NCBI RefSeq assembly: GCF_001953745.1
Contig: NZ_LWLN01000001.1
Location: 2,666,001 to 2,730,000 of the forward strand
Length of the DNA stretch: 64,000 bases
Direction: 5' to 3'
From: Natrinema saccharevitans
GTDB lineage: Archaea; Halobacteriota; Halobacteria; Halobacteriales; Natrialbaceae
Shown here: positions 1 through 7,937 of the stretch, one piece after another
How the letters are laid out: every line of letters starts with the position of its first letter
Position numbering within the stretch: position 1 is the stretch's first letter
The notes under the pieces: model-generated
What the model was told of the DNA's origin: nothing
The model's database searches: none
The model's input: only the letters and a program-made list of their open reading frames with translations
Program-made: the position numbers and the translations under genes

Positions 1-476
1 AGCCGGGGACCGGAGAGCAAGCCCTCGAACTCGCGACCCGGCTGCCCGACGCCAGTTGTTGGGCCTGCCTCGGCTACGACGAGGAGGACGCGTTCGAGGC
101 GTGGCATCCGCCCTCGTCGGCCATCGAACCGGCCGACTACCCGCTGTTGTCGGCGATCGCCGGCCGCGGCTTCGAGACCGTCATCAGCCTCCACGGGCTC
201 GCCGACGATCGGATCGTCGTCGGCGGCGGGATCGACGCCGCCGTCAAGCGACGCGTGCGCCGCCGCCTCGAGGACGTGGTCTCTCCCCCCGTCGAGGCGG
301 CGTCGGACGGTCCCTACGCCGGCGTCAGTCCGGCCAACTTCGTCAACTGGCTCGCCGACGGGGACCGGGGCGGGCTCCAGCTCGAGCAGGGGCCCGCGGT
401 CCGCGACGGCGAGCGCGAGGCGGTCGTCGCCGCGCTCGAGGCCCTCGTCGAAGACGGCGGCTGTCGACCGGACTGA
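1..476 (+). CDS. Poly-gamma-glutamate hydrolase-family protein (5' truncated)
   Basis: The gene enters from before the window; the reading frame is open from position 3 and ends at TGA 474-476, leaving about 157 codons. The visible part begins with PGTGEQALELA and contains VISLHGLADD followed by VVGGGID and, nearer the C-terminus, a GLQLEQ segment. These resemble the PghP/DUF867 family (zinc-dependent hydrolases first known from phage poly-gamma-glutamate depolymerases), whose members carry an HG motif, a V-GG-D segment and a QLE motif. The metal-binding N-terminus lies outside the window, so activity cannot be judged. The family call is by motif recall. Confidence 0.6.
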   Translation, partial: PGTGEQALELATRLPDASCWACLGYDEEDAFEAWHPPSSAIEPADYPLLSAIAGRGFETVISLHGLADDRIVVGGGIDAAVKRRVRRRLEDVVSPPVEAASDGPYAGVSPANFVNWLADGDRGGLQLEQGPAVRDGEREAVVAALEALVEDGGCRPD

Positions 477-493
477 GAGTCGGGCGCGTCGCG

Positions 494-1441
494 TCAGCCG
501 TCGAGTCCGAGCGGGTCCGCGGCGACGAGGTCGTCGACGACCGCACCGGCGGCCCGGGCGGCGTTGTCGATCGCCAGCTCGAGGCTCGCGTCGCTACCGT
601 CGAAGCTCTCCGCGGCCGACTGATCGGGTGCCGGCCGGTCGTAGTTGGCCACCGCCCGGACGCTCAGGTAGCGCTCGAACCGGTCGAACCGCTCGAGGGC
701 GGTCGCCGTCGCCGCGTCCTCCATCTGGGTCGCGAGGTAGGGGGCGACGCCGTACTGCTCGCAGAGCCACGCGACCTCGCGTGCGCGCTCGCGACCGTGC
801 CAGAACTCGTCGCCGCAGACGCTGGTCCCCGTCTCGACGGTCGGGCCCGCATTCGGCGCGTCGGAATACCGCCGCTGGTAGGCCCGGACGTCGTCGGCTT
901 CGCGCAGATCGACGGTCGCGGCGGCCGATCGCGCGCGCTCGACGAGGCGAGGCTCGAGGCGGTGGACGTAGTCGCGGGGCCGGTACGCGAGGAGGTCGAG
1001 CCGGTCTGCCGGCTCGTCGGCCGCTGGAGTCGCGTCGCCGTCGCCGCGGTCCCAGCGGTGTTTCCGGTCCCAGTCGACGATCGCGTCGGCGACGACGGCC
1101 GAGCCGAGCGCGGTCCGAGCGGGCGGCCCGCCGGCGATTCCCGTCGAGACGACGTACGCCGACGAGAGGTCGACGCTGGGGGCCGCCAGCAGGGCGGTGA
1201 CGGTCGTCGCGGCGTCGCTCTTGCCGATCCCGGTCGTCGTGACGGCGACGCCGTCCTCGGCCACGTACAGCGGCGTGTCCGTCCCGGGGACCGCGACGGC
1301 GTCGGTGATCTCGGCGCGCTCGAGCCACGGGCGGCGTTCGGTAAGCGGCGGGTCGGCGACGGCCGGCAGCACGAGCGCGGCCGGCCGGACGGGCGCGTCG
1401 GGATCGGGATCGCGGGGCGTCGGGAGATCGCGGTCGCTCAT
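494..1441 (-). CDS. Purine nucleoside permease (NUP)-family protein
   Basis: A 315-residue protein starting at ATG 1441. It carries landmarks of the NUP family: TTTGIGKSDAATTV near residue 70, the glycine-rich STGIAGGPP near 100, WHGRERAREVAW, and QMEDAATATAL near 245, followed by VRAVANYDRP. The family is named for a fungal or yeast purine nucleoside permease, but these motifs belong to the nucleoside phosphorylase-like fold and no transmembrane helices are visible, so a soluble nucleoside-binding or phosphorylase-like role is at least as likely as transport. It converges on the partial hydrolase gene with an 17-bp gap. Its upstream neighbour (SprT-like) is divergent. Confidence 0.7.
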   Translation of the reverse strand: MSDRDLPTPRDPDPDAPVRPAALVLPAVADPPLTERRPWLERAEITDAVAVPGTDTPLYVAEDGVAVTTTGIGKSDAATTVTALLAAPSVDLSSAYVVSTGIAGGPPARTALGSAVVADAIVDWDRKHRWDRGDGDATPAADEPADRLDLLAYRPRDYVHRLEPRLVERARSAAATVDLREADDVRAYQRRYSDAPNAGPTVETGTSVCGDEFWHGRERAREVAWLCEQYGVAPYLATQMEDAATATALERFDRFERYLSVRAVANYDRPAPDQSAAESFDGSDASLELAIDNAARAAGAVVDDLVAADPLGLDG

Positions 1442-1520
1442 CGCGTTCGACTCAGTGCCGGCGGCGCAAGTATTTCGCCGTTCCGGAAGGGTTTCGGCCT
1501 CGCCGGTCGTCCGTCGGCCC

Positions 1521-2093
1521 GTGACGGACGACGCGGACCTCTCCCTCGCGGACGAGATCCTCGCCCGGGCGCGGATTCACGCCCGCGAGGTCGTCGCCGA
1601 GTACGACCTGCCGGTCGCGCTCGAGGCCCTCGAGTGGGCGATCTCGACGCGGGCCAGACGGCGGGCGGGCGCGTGTCGGTGGGACGCCGAGACGGAGACG
1701 GCGACGATCGTGCTGGCGCGGCGGGCCTACGAGGCGTACGACTGGCCCGCCTTCGCTGGGATCGTCAGGCACGAGCTCGTCCACGCCTGGGAGTTCCAGC
1801 GGTTCGGCGAGTCGGGTCACGGCCCCCGATTTCGAGAGCGGGCCGCCGCGCTCGAGGCACCGCGGCACTGCGAGGAGTTCGCCGACCCGCGCTATATCCT
1901 GCGGTGTCTCGAGCCGGGGTGTGACTGGCGCGCGAAGCGCCACCGGGCGTCGAAGCCGGTCAAATCGCCCGGCGGCTACCGTTGTGGGGCCTGTGGCGGG
2001 TCCTACGAGGTCGAACACGTCGACAGCGGTCGGACGTGGACGACCGCGGGCGGCTACGGCGGCGCGAAGGCGGCGCTGGGCGACGACTGGTAG
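1521..2093 (+). CDS. SprT-like zinc metalloprotease with C-terminal zinc ribbon
   Basis: A 190-residue protein. GTG 1521 is chosen because the upstream in-frame extension overlaps the divergent gene and has no conserved look. HELVHAW (residues 84-90) is a gluzincin-type HExxH motif with H100 as a probable third ligand. A C-terminal four-cysteine ribbon (C129, C134, C155, C158) matches the SprT-like domain plus zinc-ribbon layout. In eukaryotes SPRTN relatives cut DNA-protein crosslinks; a similar proteolytic role in this archaeon is inference. The gene is followed 61 bp later by a small conserved haloarchaeal gene. Confidence 0.75.
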   Translation: MTDDADLSLADEILARARIHAREVVAEYDLPVALEALEWAISTRARRRAGACRWDAETETATIVLARRAYEAYDWPAFAGIVRHELVHAWEFQRFGESGHGPRFRERAAALEAPRHCEEFADPRYILRCLEPGCDWRAKRHRASKPVKSPGGYRCGACGGSYEVEHVDSGRTWTTAGGYGGAKAALGDDW

Positions 2094-2154
2094 CGAGGCC
2101 CCGAGCCGGCGCGAGCGCGGAAGGCTTATTCGACTCACACTACCTGTTTCGGGT

Positions 2155-2688
2155 ATGGGAATACTCGATCTCATGCTGGGCAGTCCCGGTGAGGGCGAAC
2201 AGGGCGTCTCGGCCAAGTCGTACACGCTGCCGAAGGAAACCCACGATTTCGTCTACCCCGTTGCGGTCCGCCGCGCGGAGGTCGAGGCCTTCGCGGAGTT
2301 GCTCGCGGCCGAGGCCGACGCCCCGGCACTCGAGGCCGAGTCCGAGGAGCTACAGGACGTGTTAGACGGCATGATCGAGGAGGGCGCGGTCGACGCCGAG
2401 GAACTGACCGAGCGGATGCAGGGCCCCCGCGACGAGGTCGAGCCCGTGATCGGCGACTGGCAAGAGCGCCTCGAGGGCGACCTCGACGTGGTCTACGCCC
2501 GGCCGGGCACCTACGAGAACCTGCTGGCGTTCGTGAAGTTCTGCAAGCGACGCGACGACGACGCGACCGACGAGTTCACGATCCCGGAGAACTTCGCCGA
2601 CGCGGCCGCCCTGCTCAAGCGCCTCGAGGAAGGGACTGACACCCAGTACCGGGCCGTGATCCACACCGACCTCCTGCCCGACGAGTAG
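2155..2688 (+). CDS. Conserved haloarchaeal hypothetical protein
   Basis: A 177-residue, very acidic soluble protein starting MGILDLMLGSP. ATG 2155 is preceded by an A+T-rich TATA-like stretch (aaggcttatt, 2121-2130) at the spacing expected for a leaderless archaeal transcript, which supports this start over upstream in-frame codons. The protein is mostly predicted helical with no membrane segments, no cysteines in a metal-binding pattern and no nucleotide-binding motif. I do not recognise a family. It converges on the HAD gene with only 3 bp between stop codons. Confidence 0.7.
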   Translation: MGILDLMLGSPGEGEQGVSAKSYTLPKETHDFVYPVAVRRAEVEAFAELLAAEADAPALEAESEELQDVLDGMIEEGAVDAEELTERMQGPRDEVEPVIGDWQERLEGDLDVVYARPGTYENLLAFVKFCKRRDDDATDEFTIPENFADAAALLKRLEEGTDTQYRAVIHTDLLPDE

Positions 2689-2691
2689 CGA

Positions 2692-3363
2692 TCAGACGAT
2701 CGTTTCGAAGGCCTCGAGCGACGCGAGTTCGTAGGTCGGCTCGTGGTCGCGGGGGCCGTCGCCGTCGGTCGCCAGCCACGCCGAGTCAAGTCCCATCGCG
2801 TTGGCCCCGGCGATATCGGCGTGTAGGGAGTCGCCGACGTGGATCGCCGCGTCCGGCCCGACCTCGAGTTCGGCCAGCGCGCGTTCGAAGGGAGCCGCGT
2901 CGGGTTTCGGCGGAACGCCGGCGCTTGGCTCCGTGAAGACCCGGACGTCGAACGCGTCCGCGATGCCCAGCGCCCGCAACTTCCGTGTCTGTGTCCCCCG
3001 GCCGCCGTTCGTGATGAGTCCGACTCGCCCTCGCTCGCGAGCGCGTTCGAGGGCCGCCTCCGCACCCGGGCGGAACTCGACGGCGGTCGGATCCCGTGCC
3101 TCGAGGTACTCGGCGGCGAGTCGCGTGGCGAGGTCGGTCTCGACGCCGGCCCGCGTCGCCACTTCGGTAAAGAGGTTGTCGTAGAACTCCCGGTCGGTCT
3201 CGGCGGTCGGCAGGGCCGGGACCGCGGCGCGCAGGTCCGCGGGCGTACAGAACGGCTCGCAGCCGGCCCGCCGGCAGGCCGACTCGAGCAGGGCCTCGGC
3301 GTCCTGCGTCGAGGCACAGAGGGTGTGATCGAGATCGAAACAGATCGCGTCGTAGGCGGCCAT
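2692..3363 (-). CDS. HAD-superfamily hydrolase
   Basis: A 223-residue HAD phosphatase-like protein. ATG 3363 is preferred over the longer upstream frame because motif I then lies at the usual distance from the start: FDLDHT (residues 9-14) supplies both catalytic aspartates. Motif II is ITNGG, the motif III lysine is in PPKPDAAPF, and motif IV is HVGDSLHADIAGA. The helical cap between motifs I and II is about 100 residues, as in the beta-phosphoglucomutase/phosphoglycolate phosphatase subclass. The substrate cannot be read from sequence. The 86-bp palindromic element lies 43 bp upstream of the start. Confidence 0.85.
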   Translation of the reverse strand: MAAYDAICFDLDHTLCASTQDAEALLESACRRAGCEPFCTPADLRAAVPALPTAETDREFYDNLFTEVATRAGVETDLATRLAAEYLEARDPTAVEFRPGAEAALERARERGRVGLITNGGRGTQTRKLRALGIADAFDVRVFTEPSAGVPPKPDAAPFERALAELEVGPDAAIHVGDSLHADIAGANAMGLDSAWLATDGDGPRDHEPTYELASLEAFETIV

Positions 3364-3406
3364 TCGTGTTCGTGTAGGGGCGGGGGCGTTCTGAACGTTT
3401 CGCCGA

Positions 3407-3492
3407 CTATCGTAGCCGCTGAAAGTCATTGCACACCTGATCGCACGACAGCGTTGCGATCAGTGTGTAAATCGTTTCAGCGGCTACGATAG
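3407..3492. repeat. 86-bp palindromic dispersed element, copy A
   Basis: The ends are an 18-bp perfect inverted repeat (3407-3424 and 3475-3492, arms starting ctatcgtagccgctgaaa). The 50 bp between are themselves imperfectly palindromic, so the whole unit can fold into one long hairpin. Its reverse complement matches 46215-46300 at about 80 of 86 positions with identical length. No open reading frame of interest lies inside. It looks like a MITE or REP-type element. Confidence 0.85.
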
Positions 3493-3519
3493 CTGCTCGA
3501 GTCGCGACCGAGAGCGGCG

Positions 3520-3660
3520 GTACCGCCAACGGCCCGAAAGCCCCGACCGGGCTCGCGGACTGCGACTCGCTGCGCGCTTCGCTCACTCCGTTCGCTCCAG
3601 TGCTTCCGTCGTCTCGCCTCGCGAGCCCGGTCGCCCCTTTCACTCCCACCCGGACTGTGG
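3520..3660. repeat. GC-rich intergenic element with 14-bp inverted repeat
   Basis: This stretch between the palindromic element and the DUF6293 gene is non-coding. It contains a perfect 14-bp inverted repeat (CGACCGGGCTCGCG at 3544-3557, complement at 3620-3633) separated by 62 bp. The sequence style, with alternating cgctgcgcgcttcgctcac runs, resembles dispersed repeats I recall from haloarchaeal intergenic regions, but no second copy occurs in this window. Confidence 0.4.
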
Positions 3661-3756
3661 GGAGGCCGGGCAGCCGAAATGCGACGGTCGCCGAAGGCGA
3701 CTCGAGTCCACCACCGAATCCGCAGCAGTTATTTTTGCTGACGAGTTCCTCCTCGT

Positions 3757-4611
3757 ATGGAGGTCGTCAAGCGAGTTCACGTGGTCCCGCTTGGCTACGA
3801 GTTCGACCGGATCATCGAGCCGATCCGGGACCAGCGGGCGGATCTGGTCTACCTGCTCGAGGACGAGGGGGTCGGCGAGCGGGGAACGAGCGCGGCGGAC
3901 CGCGGCGTCGAAGAGCGAAACGCGACGGCGGCGGCCGACTACCACGAGGAACTCCGCGCGGAACTCGAGTCGATCGTCCCCGAGGTACGGACCCGGGAGT
4001 GTGACCTGACGGACGTCTACGCCGTTCTCGGAGACGTGACGACGATCGCGGACGTCCACGCCGAGGATCAGGTGTACGTCAACGTCTCCGGCGCGGGGAC
4101 GATCCCGGCGATCGGCGCGACCATCGCGTGCATGGACGTCTCGACGGACGCCCACGCCTACTACGTCGAACCCGCCGAGTACGGCCACGACGGGACTCGC
4201 GAGCCGATCTCGTTCGGCCTCGACGAGATCGAGGAGGTCCCCACTTACCCCATCGAGTCGCCGACCCGCGACCAGGTCGCGATCATGGAGTTCCTCGCCG
4301 AGCCGAGCGCGTGGGAGGGGTTTCACGACGATCGGACCGCCCCGCCGAAGAAGAAAGACCTCATCGAGTACGCGCGGGATCGGGACCTCGCCTTCATGGC
4401 CGATCGGCGCTCGCCCGACGAGCGCGCCGGCGAGGACAAGGGGGCCTTCCGCGTCCTCGACAGCCGCGTCCTCGAGCCGCTCGCCGAGGACGGCTACGTC
4501 ACGATCGAGTCGGTCGGTCGCCGGCGCGTCGTCGAGTTGACCGAACGCGGCGAGAACGCCTACCGGGCGTTCCGCCACAAGCTCATGGACGAGGGCGGCG
4601 AACTCCGGTAG
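3757..4611 (+). CDS. CARF-like domain/winged-helix regulator (HFX_2341, DUF6293-like)
   Basis: A 284-residue protein. The N-terminal half (about 1-150) begins VKRVHVVPLGYEFDRI and later has VNVSGAGTIPAIGATIA (about 108-124), the strand-glycine turn expected of a CARF/Rossmann-like ligand-binding domain. The C-terminal about 95 residues, with DGYVTIESVGRRRVVELTERG, look like a winged helix. This matches the haloarchaeal HFX_2341-type regulator family. CARF domains elsewhere sense cyclic oligonucleotides in CRISPR systems, but no CRISPR genes are nearby, so the ligand is unknown. A TATA-like gttattttt at 3728-3736 fits a leaderless ATG at 3757. Confidence 0.75.
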   Translation: MEVVKRVHVVPLGYEFDRIIEPIRDQRADLVYLLEDEGVGERGTSAADRGVEERNATAAADYHEELRAELESIVPEVRTRECDLTDVYAVLGDVTTIADVHAEDQVYVNVSGAGTIPAIGATIACMDVSTDAHAYYVEPAEYGHDGTREPISFGLDEIEEVPTYPIESPTRDQVAIMEFLAEPSAWEGFHDDRTAPPKKKDLIEYARDRDLAFMADRRSPDERAGEDKGAFRVLDSRVLEPLAEDGYVTIESVGRRRVVELTERGENAYRAFRHKLMDEGGELR

Positions 4612-4637
4612 TCGGGGGAGTGCGTCAGCGGGGCGGC

Positions 4638-5276
4638 TCACGCGTCGTCGGTTTTGCCGGCGTTCTCGCGGACGAGCGCGTACAGCCGCGGCCCCAGCCG
4701 AGCGAACTCGAGGTCGGCCTCGAGACGCTCGACGTGGGCCCGCAGTGCCGCCGGTTCGAGCCCCGGGTGTTCGTAGTCGGTGCTGGGGTCGAGATGCTCG
4801 CTCGCGCGAGCGAGGAGGGCGGGCGCGGCGTCAGCGAGGCGCGAACCCGGAAGCTCGGGGCCAGCGTTTCGGTCGCGGTCGACGGCGGTCAGGACCTCTC
4901 GCGCCACGAGGAGCGCGCGACGCAGCGAGCGGATCTCGTCGGCGTCGGCGGGCGACCCGAGATGCGACGCCAGCAGTTCGTCGGCGGGCGACCCGAGATG
5001 CGACGCCAGCAGTTCGTCGGCGGCGACGACCCGCTCGGGGTCGACGTCGAACGTGGCGGCGATCTCCGCGCGGTCCGGTTCGCCGGCGTCGGTCCGGCGG
5101 GCGGCGAGTCGAACCGCGCCGAGGACGGCGGCGGGTCGGTCGTACACCAGCGTCGCCAACTCGCCGGCGTGGTCAAACGCCGCGCGGGCGACCGCGGCGG
5201 CAGAGTCCACCTCGAGTCGGCGAGCGGCGCAGTCGATCGACGGTGCGGCTTCGGCCTCGAGGTGTCGCTGACCCAT
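4638..5276 (-). CDS. Hypothetical protein with internal 12-residue tandem duplication
   Basis: A 212-residue, mostly helical acidic protein (MGQRHLEAEAAP...) that I do not recognise. ATG 5276 is chosen because the much longer upstream frame (to 6212) overlaps the opposite-strand 3-dehydroquinate synthase gene entirely. Residues in the centre repeat DELLASHLGSPA exactly twice, reflecting a perfect 36-bp tandem duplication (4945-4980 and 4981-5016). No membrane segments or cysteine clusters are visible. It converges with the DUF6293-like gene and diverges from the synthase across a 202-bp A+T-rich promoter region. Confidence 0.65.
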   Translation of the reverse strand: MGQRHLEAEAAPSIDCAARRLEVDSAAAVARAAFDHAGELATLVYDRPAAVLGAVRLAARRTDAGEPDRAEIAATFDVDPERVVAADELLASHLGSPADELLASHLGSPADADEIRSLRRALLVAREVLTAVDRDRNAGPELPGSRLADAAPALLARASEHLDPSTDYEHPGLEPAALRAHVERLEADLEFARLGPRLYALVRENAGKTDDA

Positions 5277-5478
5277 ATTCGAACGGTCGTCCGGACGGGT
5301 ATTATCAGCTATCCTAAAAGTATTGTGACTATTGATACTATCGCGAGTATCGATACGGAATTGAATGCCGTCACGACGGGATCGACCGCGAGCGGGGCGA
5401 GTCAGGGGAGACACCGATCGAACCGACGCCCCTGCCCGATTCGCCACGTTCAAGCCGGTTCCCTTCGAGGGTCGATTC

Positions 5479-6684
5479 ATGACGCGAGCTGTCTGGGTGA
5501 AAGCCGACGACACCGTCGGCGACTGGGACGACCGCCGGGCGCGGATCACCGCCGCGCTCGAGGCGGGTGCAGACTGGGTACTGGTCGACGAGGACGACGT
5601 GGAGCGCGTCCGCGAACTCGGCGAGATCAACGTCGCGGCGTTTCGGACCGACGGGGACGTGACCCTGGTCGACGACATCGACGACGCCGAAGCCGACGAC
5701 GGCGACGAAGACGGCTCGCCCGCACCGCAGGCGGACGCGATCGTCGTGGGTAAAGACGGCGAGGGCGACGCGACCATCGACCTGCCCGAGGACTTTTCGG
5801 GCTCGGCCGACCTCTCGACGCTGCGCCGGGACGGCGACTTCCAGCGGGGCGCGTACGTCCGTATCCTCGGCACGGAGTACGAACGGTTCGCCGAGACCGC
5901 CGCCGAGGAGGCCGACCACACCATCGTCGTCGGCGAGGACTGGACGATCATCCCCCTCGAGAACCTGATCGCCCGGATCGGCGAGGAGACGAACCTGATC
6001 GCGGGCGTCACGAGCGCCGAGGAGGCCAAGACGGCATTCGAGACGCTCGAGATCGGCTCCGACGCCGTCCTGCTGGATTCGGACGATCCCGACGAGATCC
6101 GCGAGACCGTCGAGATCCGCGACGAGGCCGCACGCGAAAGTCTCGACCTGACCCACGCCGAGGTCCTCGAGGTCGAACGCGCCGGCAGCGCGGACCGGGT
6201 CTGTATCGACACCGGCAGCCTGCTCGAACACGACGAGGGGATGCTCGTCGGCTCGATGAGCCGCGGGCTGGTCTTCGTCCACGCCGAGACGGCCGAATCG
6301 CCTTACGTCGCCTCGCGGCCGTTCCGGGTCAACGCCGGGGCGGTCCACGCCTACGTGCGCACGCCCGACGGCGGGACGAAGTACCTCTCGGAACTGCAAA
6401 GCGGCGACGAGGTCCAGGTCGTCGACACCGACGGCAACACCCGCGAGGCCATCGTCGGCCGGGTCAAAATCGAACAGCGACCGATGTTCCGGATCGCCCT
6501 CGAGACCGACGACGGTGACCGCGTCGAGACCCTGCTCCAGAACGCCGAGACGATCAAGGTCGCCGCCGACGAAGGTCGCAAGGCAGTGACCGACCTCGAG
6601 GCCGGCGACGAGATCCTGCTGTACTACGAGGACACGGCCCGACACTTCGGCGAAGCCGTCGAGGAGAGCATCATCGAGAAGTAG
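5479..6684 (+). CDS. 3-dehydroquinate synthase, archaeal type II
   Basis: A 401-residue enzyme of the archaeal shikimate entry route, which uses 2-amino-3,7-dideoxy-D-threo-hept-6-ulosonate rather than DAHP and deaminates/cyclises it to 3-dehydroquinate with NAD+. Recognition rests on the N-terminal MTRAVWVKADD, the central IPLENLIARIG segment, and the C-terminal half with GSMSRGLVFVHAE, SRPFRVNAGAVHAY, GRVKIEQRPM and LQNAETIKV, which are typical of this family. ATG 5479 gives the family's usual N-terminus. An acidic D/E-rich insert lies around residues 70-85. aroD for the next step lies 0.5 kb away on the other strand. Confidence 0.92.
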   Translation: MTRAVWVKADDTVGDWDDRRARITAALEAGADWVLVDEDDVERVRELGEINVAAFRTDGDVTLVDDIDDAEADDGDEDGSPAPQADAIVVGKDGEGDATIDLPEDFSGSADLSTLRRDGDFQRGAYVRILGTEYERFAETAAEEADHTIVVGEDWTIIPLENLIARIGEETNLIAGVTSAEEAKTAFETLEIGSDAVLLDSDDPDEIRETVEIRDEAARESLDLTHAEVLEVERAGSADRVCIDTGSLLEHDEGMLVGSMSRGLVFVHAETAESPYVASRPFRVNAGAVHAYVRTPDGGTKYLSELQSGDEVQVVDTDGNTREAIVGRVKIEQRPMFRIALETDDGDRVETLLQNAETIKVAADEGRKAVTDLEAGDEILLYYEDTARHFGEAVEESIIEK

Positions 6685-6699
6685 CGACCGCGACCGTTC

Positions 6700-7137
6700 T
6701 CAGGCGTCGTTCGTTTCGACCTCGGAATCGACCGGCTCGAGCCGGGTCGTACACCAGTGACAGAACTCGAGATCTTCGTCGACCTCCTTCCCGCATTCGG
6801 GACAGGTGACGCCGTCCCCGCCGGTATCACTGCCCGGCGGGAACCCGAGCGCGCGGAAGGTCGCGTCGATCGCGGCGAAGAGGCCGATAAACGAGAGCAG
6901 GAACTGGGTCATCGCGTCGGTCTCTTCGGCCATGATGTCCGCGTAGGCGTTGACGTCACCGACGCTCGTCATCGGTCCGGCGGCGGTGAGCTGTTCGATC
7001 GGCAGAAAGATCACACTCGCCGAGATGAAGAGGCCGGCGAAGACGGCGGCGCGAAGCCAATCCCGGATCACGAGGTGGCCCGCACCCGGCAGGAGTATCG
7101 AGAGGCCGGCCGCGAGAAGCGCACGGAACCATGTCAT
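6700..7137 (-). CDS. Small membrane protein with C-terminal zinc ribbon
   Basis: A 145-residue protein with hydrophobic segments at about 5-22, 28-48 and 80-100, followed by a CPECGKEVDEDLEFCHWC double-CxxC zinc ribbon. ATG 7137 is the first start giving a clean membrane N-terminus (MTWFRALLAAGLS); the upstream frame runs into aroD. This layout of membrane helices plus a terminal ribbon is common among uncharacterised haloarchaeal proteins. The gene is 55 bp downstream of aroD on the same strand and may be cotranscribed. No function can be assigned. Confidence 0.7.
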   Translation of the reverse strand: MTWFRALLAAGLSILLPGAGHLVIRDWLRAAVFAGLFISASVIFLPIEQLTAAGPMTSVGDVNAYADIMAEETDAMTQFLLSFIGLFAAIDATFRALGFPPGSDTGGDGVTCPECGKEVDEDLEFCHWCTTRLEPVDSEVETNDA

Positions 7138-7192
7138 TGTGTGTTGGGGTGGTAGGGGAGCCCGACCCTTAACATTCCGATTTCTCTCGTTT

Positions 7193-7873
7193 TCAGACGA
7201 GTCGACCGACCAGCTCCGCGAGCGTCTCGAGGTCGTACTGTCCCGGCGCAGTCGCCGCTTCGGGATCGACGGGCGCATACCCGATCTTCGACCCGTACAC
7301 CGGTGCCACGGCACGCGTGTGGCTTCCGACCTCGCCCATCGCCATCGTCGCGACGGCATCCCCGTGAGCGGTCAATTGCTCGGTCGCCGACAGCAGCGCG
7401 AGCGCGTCCGCCTTCGATTCCGCGGTCACCGCCAACTTCGCCACGTCGGCGTACTTGCCCGCCTCGGTCAGCGTCCGGACCATCTCGTTCCGAGGTGGCA
7501 TCCCCTCGAAGTCGTGGGCCGACGCGACGATCGAGACGCCACGCTCGCGGGCCGTCTCGAGCAGCCCCTCGGCCTCGCCCTCGAGGATCGACTCGAGTTC
7601 GACGTCGATCGCTTCGACGCCCTCGAGCGCGGTCGCTTCGGCAAGCGTCTCGAGTCGATCCTCGTCGGTTCCGTCCCACTCGCCGCCCTCCCACGCGGCG
7701 CGGTTGGTCGCGAGGATCGGCAACTCGCCGTCGTAGGACTCGAGGGCGGCGAGGGGGTCGTCGGCCAGGTCCATCCGGAACTCGATCGCGTCGGCGTGGT
7801 CGCGGGCCGCGGGTTCGTCGGCGAGATCGGCCGTCGACGCCGCGAGGACGAACGAATCGAATCGAAGGCTCAT
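7193..7873 (-). CDS. aroD: 3-dehydroquinate dehydratase, type I
   Basis: A 226-residue class I enzyme that dehydrates 3-dehydroquinate to 3-dehydroshikimate through a lysine Schiff base. Visible active-site features are EFRMDL (31-36), SAHDF with catalytic H120, and VAKLAV with Schiff-base K146. The C-terminal GSKIGYAPVDPEAATAPGQ matches the substrate-closing loop. Length is typical for archaeal forms. Together with the type II synthase at 5479 it forms the early shikimate block. ATG 7873 is followed by a short hydrophobic strand typical of the barrel's first beta strand. Confidence 0.95.
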   Translation of the reverse strand: MSLRFDSFVLAASTADLADEPAARDHADAIEFRMDLADDPLAALESYDGELPILATNRAAWEGGEWDGTDEDRLETLAEATALEGVEAIDVELESILEGEAEGLLETARERGVSIVASAHDFEGMPPRNEMVRTLTEAGKYADVAKLAVTAESKADALALLSATEQLTAHGDAVATMAMGEVGSHTRAVAPVYGSKIGYAPVDPEAATAPGQYDLETLAELVGRLV

Positions 7874-7937
7874 TGCTACCCTGTGGGTTCGAGAGCGACA
7901 AAAACGGTATCGTTTCGGCGAGTAGCCGCGCTGCGAG

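Noticed and set aside
3407..3492. CRISPR repeat or tRNA gene at the 86-bp palindrome
   Set aside because: There is no regular spacing, and no cloverleaf or T-arm motif; it is one long imperfect hairpin.
4128..5753. A long plus-strand open frame of 541 residues
   Set aside because: Arginine-rich shadow of the DUF6293-like and hypothetical genes in the other frames; no conserved motif.
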